Part shown: in pieces, positions 15,758-23,808 of the stretch | How positions within the stretch are numbered: the first letter of the stretch is position 1 | How the letters are laid out: the number at the start of each line of letters is the position of its first letter | Assembly (NCBI GenBank): GCA_938008555.1 | Contig: CALLKE010000046.1 | Span: 1-23,808, forward strand | Reading direction: 5' to 3' | Origin: an uncultured Pedobacter sp. | Lineage (GTDB): Bacteria > Bacteroidota > Bacteroidia > Sphingobacteriales > Sphingobacteriaceae | Length of the DNA: 23,808 nt | Position numbers and translations under genes: made by a program | Notes under the pieces: model-generated | Seen by the model: only the letters and a program-made list of their open reading frames with translations | Databases searched by the model: none | What the model was told of the DNA's origin: nothing

Positions 15758-16570
15758 TCATTGTACCACAATCGTTTTACTCTGACTAGTGTGTGCACTA
15801 AAATATCCCAATGTGAGGGGTGTAATATTGTTGGGTGGATTTGATGGCGCTACTCCCCCACCTGCTCCATTGGCAGATTGTGTGGCTAATGTGTACCAGT
15901 AGGTATAGGTTAGTTGATCTATACATTGCATTTCGACTGTTACGGTGCTGCCGGGATAAATGTCAATATCATTTTCTACGATATCAACATTTACATACCT
16001 ACCATCTGTAAACATGTCATTAAAAGTGAAAAAGCTATTAACCTGTACGCCGTTTACATACATGACAAAACGATATTGGTTAGCAATCTTAGGTGGATCT
16101 TGATAATGTACTGTTATTGTTCTTTTACTGCCATTTAGAAGAGATGGTTTTGATGTTATAGTGTCAAGTACCACCAGTGTAGGCATAGTTGAATGAGCTG
16201 TATAACTTTTCCCATTAGCTAAGATGTTCACAGTATATGTATTTCCAATAATGCCAGTCAATGAATTTATTGAGTATGTCCCAGGAGGGCCTTCAGTAAA
16301 AGTGTAGTTATTCCCGACTTGATCATGAACGGCAATGGTGGCTCCCGTTATTGGAGGATACGTATTCGTATTGTAAAAGGGCACATTCTGGCTAAGTCGA
16401 ATATATTGGGGACCATTTACGTTGGTGATGTTGCCTTCGATAACGAGTTTACCTGTATCATTACCTAGTTTTAGATCAATCACCTTGGTACATGATGTTG
16501 TTGCCAAACTAAAGAAGATGATTAATTGATATGGTAAATGAGTTCGTTTCATCATGTTATCGCTCATCAT
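15758..16570 (-). CDS. DUF4249 family lipoprotein, partner of the TonB-dependent receptor
   Basis: The 270-residue protein has a hydrophobic N-terminal segment ending in a lipobox-like LATTSC with the acylated Cys at residue 27. The motif is loose, as is common in Bacteroidota. The sequence after it (TKVIDLKLGND, then KLVIEGNITN) is typical of DUF4249, a beta-rich family found beside TonB-dependent receptors. A role as an outer-membrane, probably surface-exposed, partner of the receptor is inferred by analogy with SusD-like proteins; the substrate is unknown. Its ATG (16570-16568) overlaps the receptor stop by one base (TAATG), so translation is probably coupled. ATG codons at residues 1, 2, 6 and 7 make the exact start uncertain. 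Confidence 0.85.
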   Translation of the reverse strand: MMSDNMMKRTHLPYQLIIFFSLATTSCTKVIDLKLGNDTGKLVIEGNITNVNGPQYIRLSQNVPFYNTNTYPPITGATIAVHDQVGNNYTFTEGPPGTYSINSLTGIIGNTYTVNILANGKSYTAHSTMPTLVVLDTITSKPSLLNGSKRTITVHYQDPPKIANQYRFVMYVNGVQVNSFFTFNDMFTDGRYVNVDIVENDIDIYPGSTVTVEMQCIDQLTYTYWYTLATQSANGAGGGVAPSNPPNNITPLTLGYFSAHTSQSKTIVVQ

Positions 16571-18894
16571 TAAAATTTAAAATTCCAAGTAACAGATGGT
16601 ATAGGGGTAGCAAATATGCTTGTTTCTACAGCTTCGGTTGTGTTAGGTATTGTTTTACTATTTCGGAAGGTAATCGTGTATGGATTCCAATGCCCATACA
16701 CATTATAAATACTAAATGTCCAGCTAGACTGATATTTCTTATGTTCTTTTCCGTTGAGTGTGGCGCCTATGTCTAGCCTATTGGATGCTGGTTCGCGGTA
16801 ACCATTTCGACTAGAATATGAAAAGGTAGTGAGGCCTCCAACGGTATACTTGCCAGTTGGATAGGTAACGGCATTCCCCGTACTATATATAAAAGTGCTT
16901 GAAAAAGCCCATCTTTTGCTCAGCTGATATATACCTACAACGGAGAGATCATGGGTACGATCTTGGCTAGCTGGGTAGTAATTTCCATTGTTGATGGCAG
17001 CAAACTTTAGTTCCGTTCGAGACAAGGTATATCCAATCCATCCATTTAAACGACCATATTTTTTCTTTAAGAACAGTTCGATGCCATAGGCTCTGCCGGA
17101 GCCATAGGTTAATTGTGATTCCACATTTTCATTAAGAATGAGTTGTGCTCCATCTTTGTAGTCAATTTGATTTTGGAGCCATTTGTAATAGATTTCGGCG
17201 CTACATTCATACGTGTTCTCTTTAAAATTTTTGAAGTAACCGGTTGAAATTTGATCTGCAATTTCAGGCCTAATATTGTTGCTGCTCATCACATACAGAT
17301 TGTATGGATTGCCACTGGTTGAATTACTAAGCAGGTGGATATTTTGAGTGTTTCGATTATAAGAGGCCTTGATAGAATTATGATCATCAAAAGCATAGCT
17401 TGCGGAAAAACGAGGCTCTAGGTTGAAATAGTTTTGTACGCTTGATCCTGCTCCATAAGTGGTGGATGTTAAAATATTGCCTGCTGAATCATATGTACTA
17501 AATGTGCCAGGGCCTAACAGAAAGAATCCACTGAATCGTAAACCATATAGAAGTGTTAGTTTATTATTCACGCTCCATTCGTCACTTAGGTAAAAAGTAT
17601 TTTCAAGTCCGTAGCGTTTATCGATACTGATGTTGTTCACGTTGGATGAGGCTGGTGAAGTAATATTCCCGGGTGAGATGCTGTGATGTAAGATGTTTAA
17701 ACCAAACTTGAGGATATGTTTATTTCCCATCGAATATTGAACATCCTCTTTAAAATTGATGTCGTTGATCTGTGAGGTTATTTTAAACTCATTGTTAGTC
17801 ATCAAACTTTGTACGACATAATTGTAATTGCTGAATATGAGTGAAGTATTTGAAAAGAGCTTATTGCTAAATAAATGATTGAATCTTAGGGTGCCCGTAG
17901 CATTTCCCCAATTAGTCCCGAATGTGTTTTTTAAGCCCAAAACGTCTTTACCGAAGTAGCCTGAAAGATAGAGGGCATTTTTGTCATTAAAATGATAATT
18001 GGCTTTGGTGTTAAGGTCATAAAAGTAGATTGAGCTACCTCTAATAGTAGAGTCGGGCGACGCTCTTAAAAAAAGGTCGAGATATGTGCGTCGTGCGCTT
18101 ACCATGAATGAGCCTTTATTTTTAACAATGGGCCCTTCTACTTTGATTCGAGATGCAATGAGTCCCAAGCCACCTTGAACAGTAAAATTTTTATTGTTCC
18201 CTTCATTCATTTTGATGTCCAAAACAGATGATAGACGACCTCCATATTCTGCAGGTATACTCCCTTTGTATAGACTGATATTTTTGATTGCGTCGGAATT
18301 AAAGGTGGAGAAAAAACCAAAGAGGTGTGAAGCATTATAAACGTTAGCTTCATCAAGTAGGATTAAGTTTTGATCAGAGGCCCCACCTCGAACATAAAAT
18401 CCCGTATTACCCTCACCAGCAGATTTAATCCCTGGTAATAGGGTGATTACTTTCAAAATGTCTTTTTCGCCGAATACGACTGGTACTTGATTTACTTGGG
18501 CCATATTCAACTTTTGTAGACCTATTTGAGGAGAGCTTATATTGTCATTATTTAGCTTGTCAGCATTGATTATGACTTCACTCAAAGCATTTTTAGGCGA
18601 TAGTGAGATATTGATAATTTGATTTCTATGTAGAGATACTTCTTTAATGAATGGCGAGTAACCAATGTAGCTACACTCTAAAATAAGATCTCCTTCTTGC
18701 TCTGATAGTGAGTAGAATCCATAGCTATTGGATGTTGTACCTCCTTTTACTACCCCTTTTATTTTTACGGTTGCACCGATAAGTTGTTCCCCTGTTTGCT
18801 CGTCTTTTACAGTGCCACTAACGGTATATCTCTTTTGTGCAAAAGAGTGGAGTTCTGCGATTGCTAAAAGAGCAAAGAGTAAAAATTTAGTCAT
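16570..18894 (-). CDS. TonB-dependent outer membrane receptor with carboxypeptidase-regulatory-like N-terminal domain
   Basis: This 774-residue protein should be a 22-strand outer-membrane barrel that imports a substrate using TonB energy. A signal peptide covers residues 1-19 (cleavage near SFA-Q). A CarboxypepD_reg-like beta-sandwich follows, starting at YTVSGTVKDEQTGE (about residues 23-110). The plug domain contains FYVRGGASDQNLILLDEA and YKGSIPAEYGGRLSSVLDI. The barrel ends in a terminal Phe (TWNFKF), the usual outer-membrane assembly signal. It is shorter than SusC proteins (about 1000 residues), so it belongs to the smaller class that pairs with DUF4249 lipoproteins, as here. No ECF sigma or anti-sigma gene is adjacent. 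Ligand unknown. Confidence 0.92.
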   Translation of the reverse strand: MTKFLLFALLAIAELHSFAQKRYTVSGTVKDEQTGEQLIGATVKIKGVVKGGTTSNSYGFYSLSEQEGDLILECSYIGYSPFIKEVSLHRNQIINISLSPKNALSEVIINADKLNNDNISSPQIGLQKLNMAQVNQVPVVFGEKDILKVITLLPGIKSAGEGNTGFYVRGGASDQNLILLDEANVYNASHLFGFFSTFNSDAIKNISLYKGSIPAEYGGRLSSVLDIKMNEGNNKNFTVQGGLGLIASRIKVEGPIVKNKGSFMVSARRTYLDLFLRASPDSTIRGSSIYFYDLNTKANYHFNDKNALYLSGYFGKDVLGLKNTFGTNWGNATGTLRFNHLFSNKLFSNTSLIFSNYNYVVQSLMTNNEFKITSQINDINFKEDVQYSMGNKHILKFGLNILHHSISPGNITSPASSNVNNISIDKRYGLENTFYLSDEWSVNNKLTLLYGLRFSGFFLLGPGTFSTYDSAGNILTSTTYGAGSSVQNYFNLEPRFSASYAFDDHNSIKASYNRNTQNIHLLSNSTSGNPYNLYVMSSNNIRPEIADQISTGYFKNFKENTYECSAEIYYKWLQNQIDYKDGAQLILNENVESQLTYGSGRAYGIELFLKKKYGRLNGWIGYTLSRTELKFAAINNGNYYPASQDRTHDLSVVGIYQLSKRWAFSSTFIYSTGNAVTYPTGKYTVGGLTTFSYSSRNGYREPASNRLDIGATLNGKEHKKYQSSWTFSIYNVYGHWNPYTITFRNSKTIPNTTEAVETSIFATPIPSVTWNFKF

Positions 18895-18964
18895 GAGTAA
18901 ATCAGTGACGAAAAATAGCTAGATATTTTTTAATGTATAGCAATTTGGAGCATCATTCACATGT

Positions 18965-18991
18965 TATCATTTATAAATGCTTTTTATGATA
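18965..18991. repeat. Palindrome in the leader of the TonB-receptor gene
   Basis: CATTTATAAATG (18968-18979) is a perfect 12-base palindrome, and TATCAT (18965-18970) with ATGATA (18986-18991) forms a second, overlapping inverted repeat. It lies about 75 bases upstream of the receptor start. It could be an operator or a weak RNA hairpin. The composition is AT-rich, so chance is possible. Confidence 0.3.
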
Positions 18992-19007
18992 GGGAATATC
19001 CAGTTTG

Positions 19008-19035
19008 GATGTGCACTATTGGATTAATGCACATC
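19008..19035 (-). terminator. Hairpin overlapping the end of the emrB-like gene
   Basis: GATGTGCA (19008-19015) and TGCACATC (19028-19035) form a perfect 8-bp stem with a 12-base loop that contains the stop codon of the transporter gene. No T tract follows on the - strand. It could stabilise the 3' end of the efflux mRNA or act as a weak stop; a full intrinsic terminator is not evident. Confidence 0.35.
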
Positions 19036-20571
19036 TGCAGCAGGCTTCATATTTTTTCGGAACGGTTGTAGGAAAATGATGGGTATTGCACACAACATAA
19101 TGATTGCTACGACCCAGTATGCATCATTATAAGTAAGCAGCATACTCTGTCTATTGATAGTTGCTTCTGTTGCAGCATAAGCTATTTTACTGGCATCTGA
19201 GAATGATTTTCCTTTTGCGATAAATGCCTGTGTATATTCATTCAGTCTTTGAGTCAAGATGGGGTTGTATTCGCTGATATTGGTGAGCAGATTATTTCGG
19301 TGATCAGCCTGGCGAATGTGGATCATGGTTGTTAATCCAGCAATTCCAAACGAGCCTCCGAGTTGTCGCATCATATTATTTAACCCAGCTCCCTGACCAA
19401 CTTCAAGGCCGACAAGGTCAGACATAGCTAATGTAGTTAAGGGGACAAATAACAAGGATAGCCCAACTCCTCGTATCATGAGCGGTAATAAGAAATCTTC
19501 CCTACCCATAGCTAAGGTAGAATGACTGAGTGTAAAGGAAAAAATGAAGAAAAGAACGAGACCTATTGCTGCCATGAACTGAGCTGGGATACCTTTGTTG
19601 AGCATTTTGCCGATGAAAGGCATCATCATGATCGTACAAAGGCCTCCAGGAAATAGAATTTCACCCGTTTGTTGAGCCGAAAATCCTAAAAGCGTTTGGC
19701 AGAAGGAAGGGAATACAAATTGTGATCCGTACAGGCCTAGGCCTAGTATGAAGGAAGTAAACATTCCAATGGAGAAACTTCTGTGCCGCATGATTTTGAA
19801 GTTAACGATCGGGTGGTCGGTACTGAGCTCGCGCCAGATAAAAAGTAAGGTGCCAAAGATGGCCAGTACAGTAAGTACAGTGATGTAGGGTGTTGAAAAC
19901 CAATCTTCATCCTCTCCTTTCTCCAATATAGTTTGCAAGCTTCCGACCGCAACTGCAAGTAAACCAATTCCCCACCAATCGATTGGTTTCCCTTTTGCGT
20001 CTTTAGATGTTGGCCTTATATACATGTAGGTAAATAATGCTGCTAAAACACCAATGGGTAAGTTGACATAAAAAATCCAAGGCCATGAATAATTATCGGT
20101 GATCCAACCACCAATAGTTGGCCCTACTGTTGGCCCTACTACAGCACCTAGACCGAACAGCGCAGTCGCTGTTCCAATCTGTTCACGAGGCCAAGTATCT
20201 ATTAATATAGCTTGTGCAGTTGAAATTAGCCCCCCACCTGCGAGTCCTTGTAGGATGCGGAAAATGATTAATTCAGTTAGCGTATGAGAGTTTCCACATA
20301 AAAAAGAAGCAATGGTGAACGCAATTATAGAGAATAGGAAGTAGTTCTTCCGGCCGAAGTAGCTTCCTAGCCAGCCTGTCATAGGGAGAATGATTACGTT
20401 GGCAACCCCATAGCCGGTTGCCACCCAAGCTGCATCTGTTAATGTAGCCCCCAAATTACCTTGTATTTGAGGGATGGATACGTTAACAATGGTTGTATCA
20501 ATCAATTCCAGTAATGAAGCTGTAATTACCGTAATCGTAATGATCCATTTTTTAAAGCCGGTTTCTGCCAT
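19024..20571 (-). CDS. emrB: DHA2-family MFS drug exporter, EmrB/QacA type
   Basis: This 515-residue inner-membrane proton antiporter has the length and motifs of the 14-helix DHA2 family. The first span contains LIDTTIVNVSIPQIQ, with the acidic D and following TT typical of EmrB. Motif A appears as GSYFGRKN after the second span, and the antiporter motif C as GAVVGPTVGPTIGGW near residues 143-157. The DTWPREQIGTATALFG segment is also characteristic. It is the third gene of an operon with a tolC-like factor and an emrA-like adaptor, starting four bases after the adaptor stop. Together they should move hydrophobic drugs or metabolites from the inner membrane to the exterior. The real substrate cannot be read from sequence, and the gene symbol denotes family only. 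Confidence 0.9.
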   Translation of the reverse strand: MAETGFKKWIITITVITASLLELIDTTIVNVSIPQIQGNLGATLTDAAWVATGYGVANVIILPMTGWLGSYFGRKNYFLFSIIAFTIASFLCGNSHTLTELIIFRILQGLAGGGLISTAQAILIDTWPREQIGTATALFGLGAVVGPTVGPTIGGWITDNYSWPWIFYVNLPIGVLAALFTYMYIRPTSKDAKGKPIDWWGIGLLAVAVGSLQTILEKGEDEDWFSTPYITVLTVLAIFGTLLFIWRELSTDHPIVNFKIMRHRSFSIGMFTSFILGLGLYGSQFVFPSFCQTLLGFSAQQTGEILFPGGLCTIMMMPFIGKMLNKGIPAQFMAAIGLVLFFIFSFTLSHSTLAMGREDFLLPLMIRGVGLSLLFVPLTTLAMSDLVGLEVGQGAGLNNMMRQLGGSFGIAGLTTMIHIRQADHRNNLLTNISEYNPILTQRLNEYTQAFIAKGKSFSDASKIAYAATEATINRQSMLLTYNDAYWVVAIIMLCAIPIIFLQPFRKNMKPAADVH

Positions 20572-20575
20572 TGTA

Positions 20576-21628
20576 TTAGTCTTTAGTAATTACTGAGGCA
20601 TCTACGCTCATCCCAGGTCTGAGCTTATCCATTACTTCTTTACTAGCGTTAATTTTGATTTTGATGGGAATGCGCTGCACCACTTTCACAAAGTTTCCAG
20701 TAGCGTTGTCAGGAGGGAGTAATGAAAACTTTGCTCCGGTGGCGGGTGAGAAATTATAAACTACCCCCTCCAGTTTTAATTCTGGAAAGGCATCTACTTT
20801 GATATTAACTTTTTGACCATTTCGAATTTTCTCGAGTTGTATCTCCTTGAAGTTAGCGGTGACATACAAACTATTATCATTCACGATAGAGAATAAGGTT
20901 TGTCCGGCTTGTACTAATTGACCAAGTTGTATGCTCTTTTTAGAAGTAGTACCACTTGTAGGGGCTTTGATAATGGTGTATGATAATTGAAGCTTGGCAA
21001 AATCAATATCTGCCTGGCGCTGATCAACTCCACTGTTCGTTACTTTGAGTTGGTTTCGAGTAGTACTTACTTGTTCTTGTGCAGCTTTGTATTGCTCTTT
21101 TGCAGCTCTTAAACTTGCTTGAGCAATATCCAGGTCGGATTTAACTTGCTCAAACTGTTGTTGGGTGACCGATCCATCTTTTACTAGATTGGCATAACGT
21201 CGATAATCTTTACTAACCTTATCTAGTCGAGCTTCTGCTGATGCTACATTGGCAGAAGCAGAAGCTGCAGTTGCAGTATTTGTATAAATCTGTGATTCGC
21301 CTACACTAACACTTGCTCCTGCACCTTTTTGAGCTGCCTGTGCGAGCTCCAGTTTGACTTTATAGTCACGATCGTCAATCTTTACTAGAATTTTACCTTT
21401 GTCCACATGCTGATTGTCTTCGAAGAAGATACTGTCAACATAACCACTCACGTGGGCAACAACGGGGCTTATATCTGCATCGATTTGTGCATCATCGGTG
21501 TCCGTATGACTGCGAGAGTATATGTATTCCTTGATACCGAAAATTAAACCGCCTATTAGTAGTAAGCCTAAAATAATAGGTAATACCCGATTGGGTGTTT
21601 TTTTGACTTGATGTGTTTCCTGTGACAT
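20576..21628 (-). CDS. emrA: HlyD/EmrA-family membrane fusion protein
   Basis: This 350-residue periplasmic adaptor links the MFS pump to the outer-membrane channel. A single N-terminal membrane anchor (about residues 15-35) is followed by TDTDDAQIDADISPVVAHVSGYV, typical of EmrA proteins and the first half of the lipoyl domain. A long helical hairpin rich in Ala and Gln (about residues 95-210) comes next. The second lipoyl half (YTIIKAPTSGTTSKKSIQLGQLVQAGQTLF) and a beta-barrel domain ending at LRPGMSVDASV complete it. The gene lies 24 bases after the tolC-like stop and four bases before the emrB-like start, so the three are one operon. Symbol by family, not by proven orthology. Confidence 0.9.
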   Translation of the reverse strand: MSQETHQVKKTPNRVLPIILGLLLIGGLIFGIKEYIYSRSHTDTDDAQIDADISPVVAHVSGYVDSIFFEDNQHVDKGKILVKIDDRDYKVKLELAQAAQKGAGASVSVGESQIYTNTATAASASANVASAEARLDKVSKDYRRYANLVKDGSVTQQQFEQVKSDLDIAQASLRAAKEQYKAAQEQVSTTRNQLKVTNSGVDQRQADIDFAKLQLSYTIIKAPTSGTTSKKSIQLGQLVQAGQTLFSIVNDNSLYVTANFKEIQLEKIRNGQKVNIKVDAFPELKLEGVVYNFSPATGAKFSLLPPDNATGNFVKVVQRIPIKIKINASKEVMDKLRPGMSVDASVITKD

Positions 21629-21652
21629 CTTGATTTATGTATGAGATTTTGG

Positions 21653-23023
21653 TTATTGCTTAATTCGTTTCCCTGTTGATTTAAACAAGCTATAATAGGT
21701 AAGCCCGACACTTGCTTTCGCTAGCTCTAGATCAGTTTGTGCTTGGTATAATAAGGTTTCAGCATCCACGCGGTCGATGGCCGAAGCAGTACCATTAGCG
21801 TATTTGGACGCTGTGATTTTGCTGTTTTCTGTAGCCTGCTCGATAGATGTTTGCAGCAATTTGACTCTTTGAATAGCCGTGACATAATTCTGATAGCTTT
21901 GATTTACTTCATTTTTTATGCGGTCAGTTGTAATGTTTTTGTTGATGACTACTTGATCAGATGCTATTTTTGCCTCAGCTATTTTGTTTTTGGTAGTCCA
22001 TAAAGAGCCGAAATTCCAGGATACATTTAAACCTGCAGTGAGCGGGGCTAAATAGTCACCATTTTGAGGAATGGGATTAGCTGTTACCCCTAACAAATAA
22101 CCATTCACTGCAGCAGCTAAGGTGGGTAGCTGACTAGCCCTAATGCTTTTCACGTTTAAATCACTAGCACGAGCGCGAATATCAAGTCCAAGTAACTCCT
22201 GACGATTAGCTAAAGCTGTGTCAAGGTAACTATCAAAGGGAGCGATACTTTGATCGATATCGATGATATGATTAATGATTAATTGTGTTGCTTCTGGCAG
22301 GCCTAGTAAAATATTCAAGTTGTAATTAACCACCTTTCGATTCGTTTCAAGATCAACGCCATTGAGCTCTATGTTAGATCGCTGAAGTTGAAATCGCAAT
22401 ACATCATTTTTGGTAACTAAACCTTGCTCGAAGAAGCGCTGTGCCTGCCGAATCTGTTCATCTATTGATTTTAAATTTTGTTGAACTACTTTCTGGCTTT
22501 GTAATACTTTATACAAATTGTAGTATTCATTTGTAATGTCAAATGCGATTTGGTCTTTATCAAGTTCTGCGTCTAAAAGGGCTACCCTTGTCAATAATTC
22601 GGTAGACTCTTTTGCATATTTTAGTTTTTTACCAGCATAAATAATTTCAGATACAGAAGCAGTTCCTATACTACTTTCAGCAGTTTTTGGCAGGGCTATT
22701 TTGATGCCTTCAAATGACAATCGATTAGCTGGAATATATGCGAAGCTGTAATTATAACTGATAGATCCAGTAGGCAAAGTTTTGTCTTTAGCCTGGTTGT
22801 ATTGAGATACTGCCTGATCTATTTTTGATTGAGATAGTTTGAGTGTTTTACTGTTATTGAGTCCAAGAGTTACAGCTTCTTCTAGTGTGAGTGCCTTTTC
22901 CTGGGCATTTGCTAGAGCACTGAGAAGTAACATACTTGAAAATAAAGCAGTCACGTTTCGTTTGAAGGACTTTTTGAACTTCCATGTGTGATAATCGAGA
23001 TTGATGTGTGTCGTCATTTTCAT
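21653..23023 (-). CDS. TolC-family outer membrane efflux channel
   Basis: This 456-residue protein is the outer-membrane and periplasmic tunnel of the tripartite pump. It has a signal peptide with an unusually long basic start; the hydrophobic part is SSMLLLSALANA and cleavage after about residue 40 is likely. Two outer-membrane efflux protein repeats follow, the first opening with LTLEEAVTLGLNNSKTLKLSQSKIDQA and the second around ANRQELLGLDIRARASDLNVK. Long helices rich in Asn, Gln and Ala match the TolC fold. The start could be Met1 or Met3; the later Met is inside the signal peptide. It is the first gene of the efflux operon. No regulator gene is adjacent. Confidence 0.9.
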   Translation of the reverse strand: MKMTTHINLDYHTWKFKKSFKRNVTALFSSMLLLSALANAQEKALTLEEAVTLGLNNSKTLKLSQSKIDQAVSQYNQAKDKTLPTGSISYNYSFAYIPANRLSFEGIKIALPKTAESSIGTASVSEIIYAGKKLKYAKESTELLTRVALLDAELDKDQIAFDITNEYYNLYKVLQSQKVVQQNLKSIDEQIRQAQRFFEQGLVTKNDVLRFQLQRSNIELNGVDLETNRKVVNYNLNILLGLPEATQLIINHIIDIDQSIAPFDSYLDTALANRQELLGLDIRARASDLNVKSIRASQLPTLAAAVNGYLLGVTANPIPQNGDYLAPLTAGLNVSWNFGSLWTTKNKIAEAKIASDQVVINKNITTDRIKNEVNQSYQNYVTAIQRVKLLQTSIEQATENSKITASKYANGTASAIDRVDAETLLYQAQTDLELAKASVGLTYYSLFKSTGKRIKQ

Positions 23024-23276
23024 TCATTGGAATAAGAACCCTAATATGCTTTTTTTGGTTAAAATTTGGTGTTAATTTTTAACCTTTTGTCAAATTTTTA
23101 TTGAGTTAATTCGGTTTAAGCTATGATTGGTGCAAGTTGAGGGTAAAATTTTTGCAGCAAAATGATGACTGTAGTCAGATTTGTTTATGAATGTAGTAGT
23201 TTAAAAGGATTTAAGTATCGCGACTTTTTTGCGTATAAAAGTGATAAAATGATCGAGAAGGATTAAAAGTCAACAA
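23024..23276. other. Non-coding leader of the efflux operon
   Basis: The region between the tolC-like start and the tRNA-Pro terminator is AT-rich and contains no frame that looks coding. It must hold the promoter of the efflux operon, but no exact TAnnTTTG box is visible on the - strand. The clearest signal is the inverted repeat at 23057-23084, listed separately. Confidence 0.6.
23057..23084. promoter_or_regulatory. Inverted repeat upstream of the efflux operon, candidate operator
   Basis: GGTTAAAA (23057-23064) and TTTTAACC (23077-23084) form a perfect inverted repeat with a 12-base spacer. A second one, GTTAA-TTT-TTAAC (23071-23083), overlaps it. The site lies 34-61 bases upstream of the tolC-like start, where a repressor would overlap the promoter or early leader. 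Efflux operons of this type are often controlled by TetR or MarR repressors, but none is encoded next to it. Confidence 0.45.
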
Positions 23277-23303
23277 CTTTCAGGTAAATAAATTGCCTGA
23301 AAG
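23267..23303 (-). terminator. Likely terminator of tRNA-Pro
   Basis: CCTGAAAG (23296-23303) and CTTTCAGG (23277-23284) form a perfect 8-bp stem with an 11-base loop. In the - direction it is followed by TTGTTGACTTTTAA, a broken T-rich tract. It lies about 50 bases after the tRNA-Pro gene, separating it from the efflux operon. Confidence 0.5.
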
Positions 23304-23351
23304 GCGAAACTATTGATGAAGATTATTGGTAAAAATGCGGTATCAAAATAG

Positions 23352-23425
23352 TCGGGATGGCCAGATTTGAACTGACGACCTCCAGCACCCCATGCTGGCG
23401 CGATACCGGGCTACGCTACATCCCG
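23352..23425 (-). tRNA. tRNA-Pro (anticodon GGG)
   Basis: On the - strand the acceptor CGGGATG (23425-23419) pairs with CATCCCG (23359-23353), with discriminator A at 23352. The anticodon stem CCAGC/GCTGG (23398-23394 and 23386-23382) holds a 7-base loop reading ATGGGGT, with anticodon GGG at 23391-23389 followed by G37, usual for tRNA-Pro. CCA is not encoded. It stands alone, oriented toward the efflux operon. Confidence 0.94.
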
Positions 23426-23808
23426 AGGAAATAATGCGCAATTTTAGGTATTTTTTTTGAATTGAGGTAGTACGCTAATTCTGACGAATAGGAAAGTGAT
23501 AAATAAATTGTTTTTTCTCAATTTAGGTTTGGTGTAATGTTGAAAATTTAGACGGCTTCTTCGCTTCTATCCAAAAGCGATTGGCTAAATAGAATATTTT
23601 GGCTGTCCGTTAGAGTAATTTCGTTTGTAACTCCTAAAATAACTGCTAGAGCAAGGGGGGCTGTGTTACTCTGTTTTTAATCAGGAGCTTATAACAGTCA
23701 TAAAAAGTAGCTTTTCTCAGGTTGATAGGAAGGTATATCTCTGGCGAGTGGTCTGGCAAGTTCAATTAGTAAATGCAACAAAAGCACCTAAAACTACAAA
23801 AGCAATTG
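23426..23808. other. Region without a recognisable gene
   Basis: I find no supportable gene or RNA here. On the - strand a 14-codon open tail enters from the right edge and stops at 23762; its hydrophobic residues (FVVLGAFVAF) could be the end of a membrane protein, but it is far too short to judge. A sequence close to a -7 box (TAAAATTG on the - strand, 23446-23439) lies 14 bases before tRNA-Pro and may belong to its promoter. Confidence 0.4.

Noticed and set aside
23762..23806. Possible C-terminal end of a membrane protein gene entering from the right edge on the - strand
   Set aside because: Only 14 codons are visible and no family can be recognised; open tails of this length occur by chance.

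Overview
The window is chromosomal DNA from a member of the Bacteroidota, most probably a Sphingobacteriaceae-like species (Sphingobacterium/Pedobacter type). This placement is inferred from several signs. The first promoter matches the Bacteroidota sigma-A consensus (TTTG, 18 bases, TAGATTTG). Start codons follow A-rich leaders instead of Shine-Dalgarno sequences. A DUF3467 gene sits directly behind rpoC. A TonB-dependent receptor with an N-terminal carboxypeptidase-regulatory-like domain is paired with a DUF4249 lipoprotein. No tRNA gene encodes its CCA end.

Region 1 (1-13500, + strand) is the transcription/translation super-locus. Four tRNA genes, Thr(TGT), Tyr(GTA), Gly(TCC) and Thr(GGT), precede tuf. 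This is the same order and the same anticodons as the thrU-tyrU-glyT-thrT-tufB operon of E. coli. A terminator follows tuf, then tRNA-Trp(CCA), secE, nusG, rplK, rplA, rplJ, rplL, rpoB and rpoC. Hairpins occupy the nusG-rplK, rplL-rpoB and rpoB-rpoC gaps. The last is a large stem followed by five T residues, so it looks like an intrinsic terminator inside the RNA polymerase operon. A strong terminator lies after rpoC and ends about a dozen bases before the DUF3467 start codon.

Region 2 (13500-15513) holds the small DUF3467 gene and guaC (GMP reductase, purine salvage) on the + strand. Convergent to them on the - strand is ybeY (rRNA maturation endoribonuclease), in which Asp replaces the third expected metal-binding His.

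Region 3 (15758-18894, - strand) is a two-gene outer-membrane uptake unit: a TonB-dependent receptor and a DUF4249 surface lipoprotein whose start codon overlaps the receptor stop codon by one base.

Region 4 (19024-23023, - strand) is a three-gene tripartite drug efflux operon, transcribed in the order tolC-like outer membrane factor, emrA-like adaptor, emrB-like 14-TM DHA2 transporter. No regulator gene is adjacent, but an inverted repeat sits just upstream of the first gene. A tRNA-Pro(GGG) on the - strand lies beyond it, and the last 383 bases hold no gene I can support.

Most of the window is conserved housekeeping DNA. I do not see a new multi-gene system. The least explained signals are the hairpins in the rpl/rpo operon, above all the terminator-like element between rpoB and rpoC.
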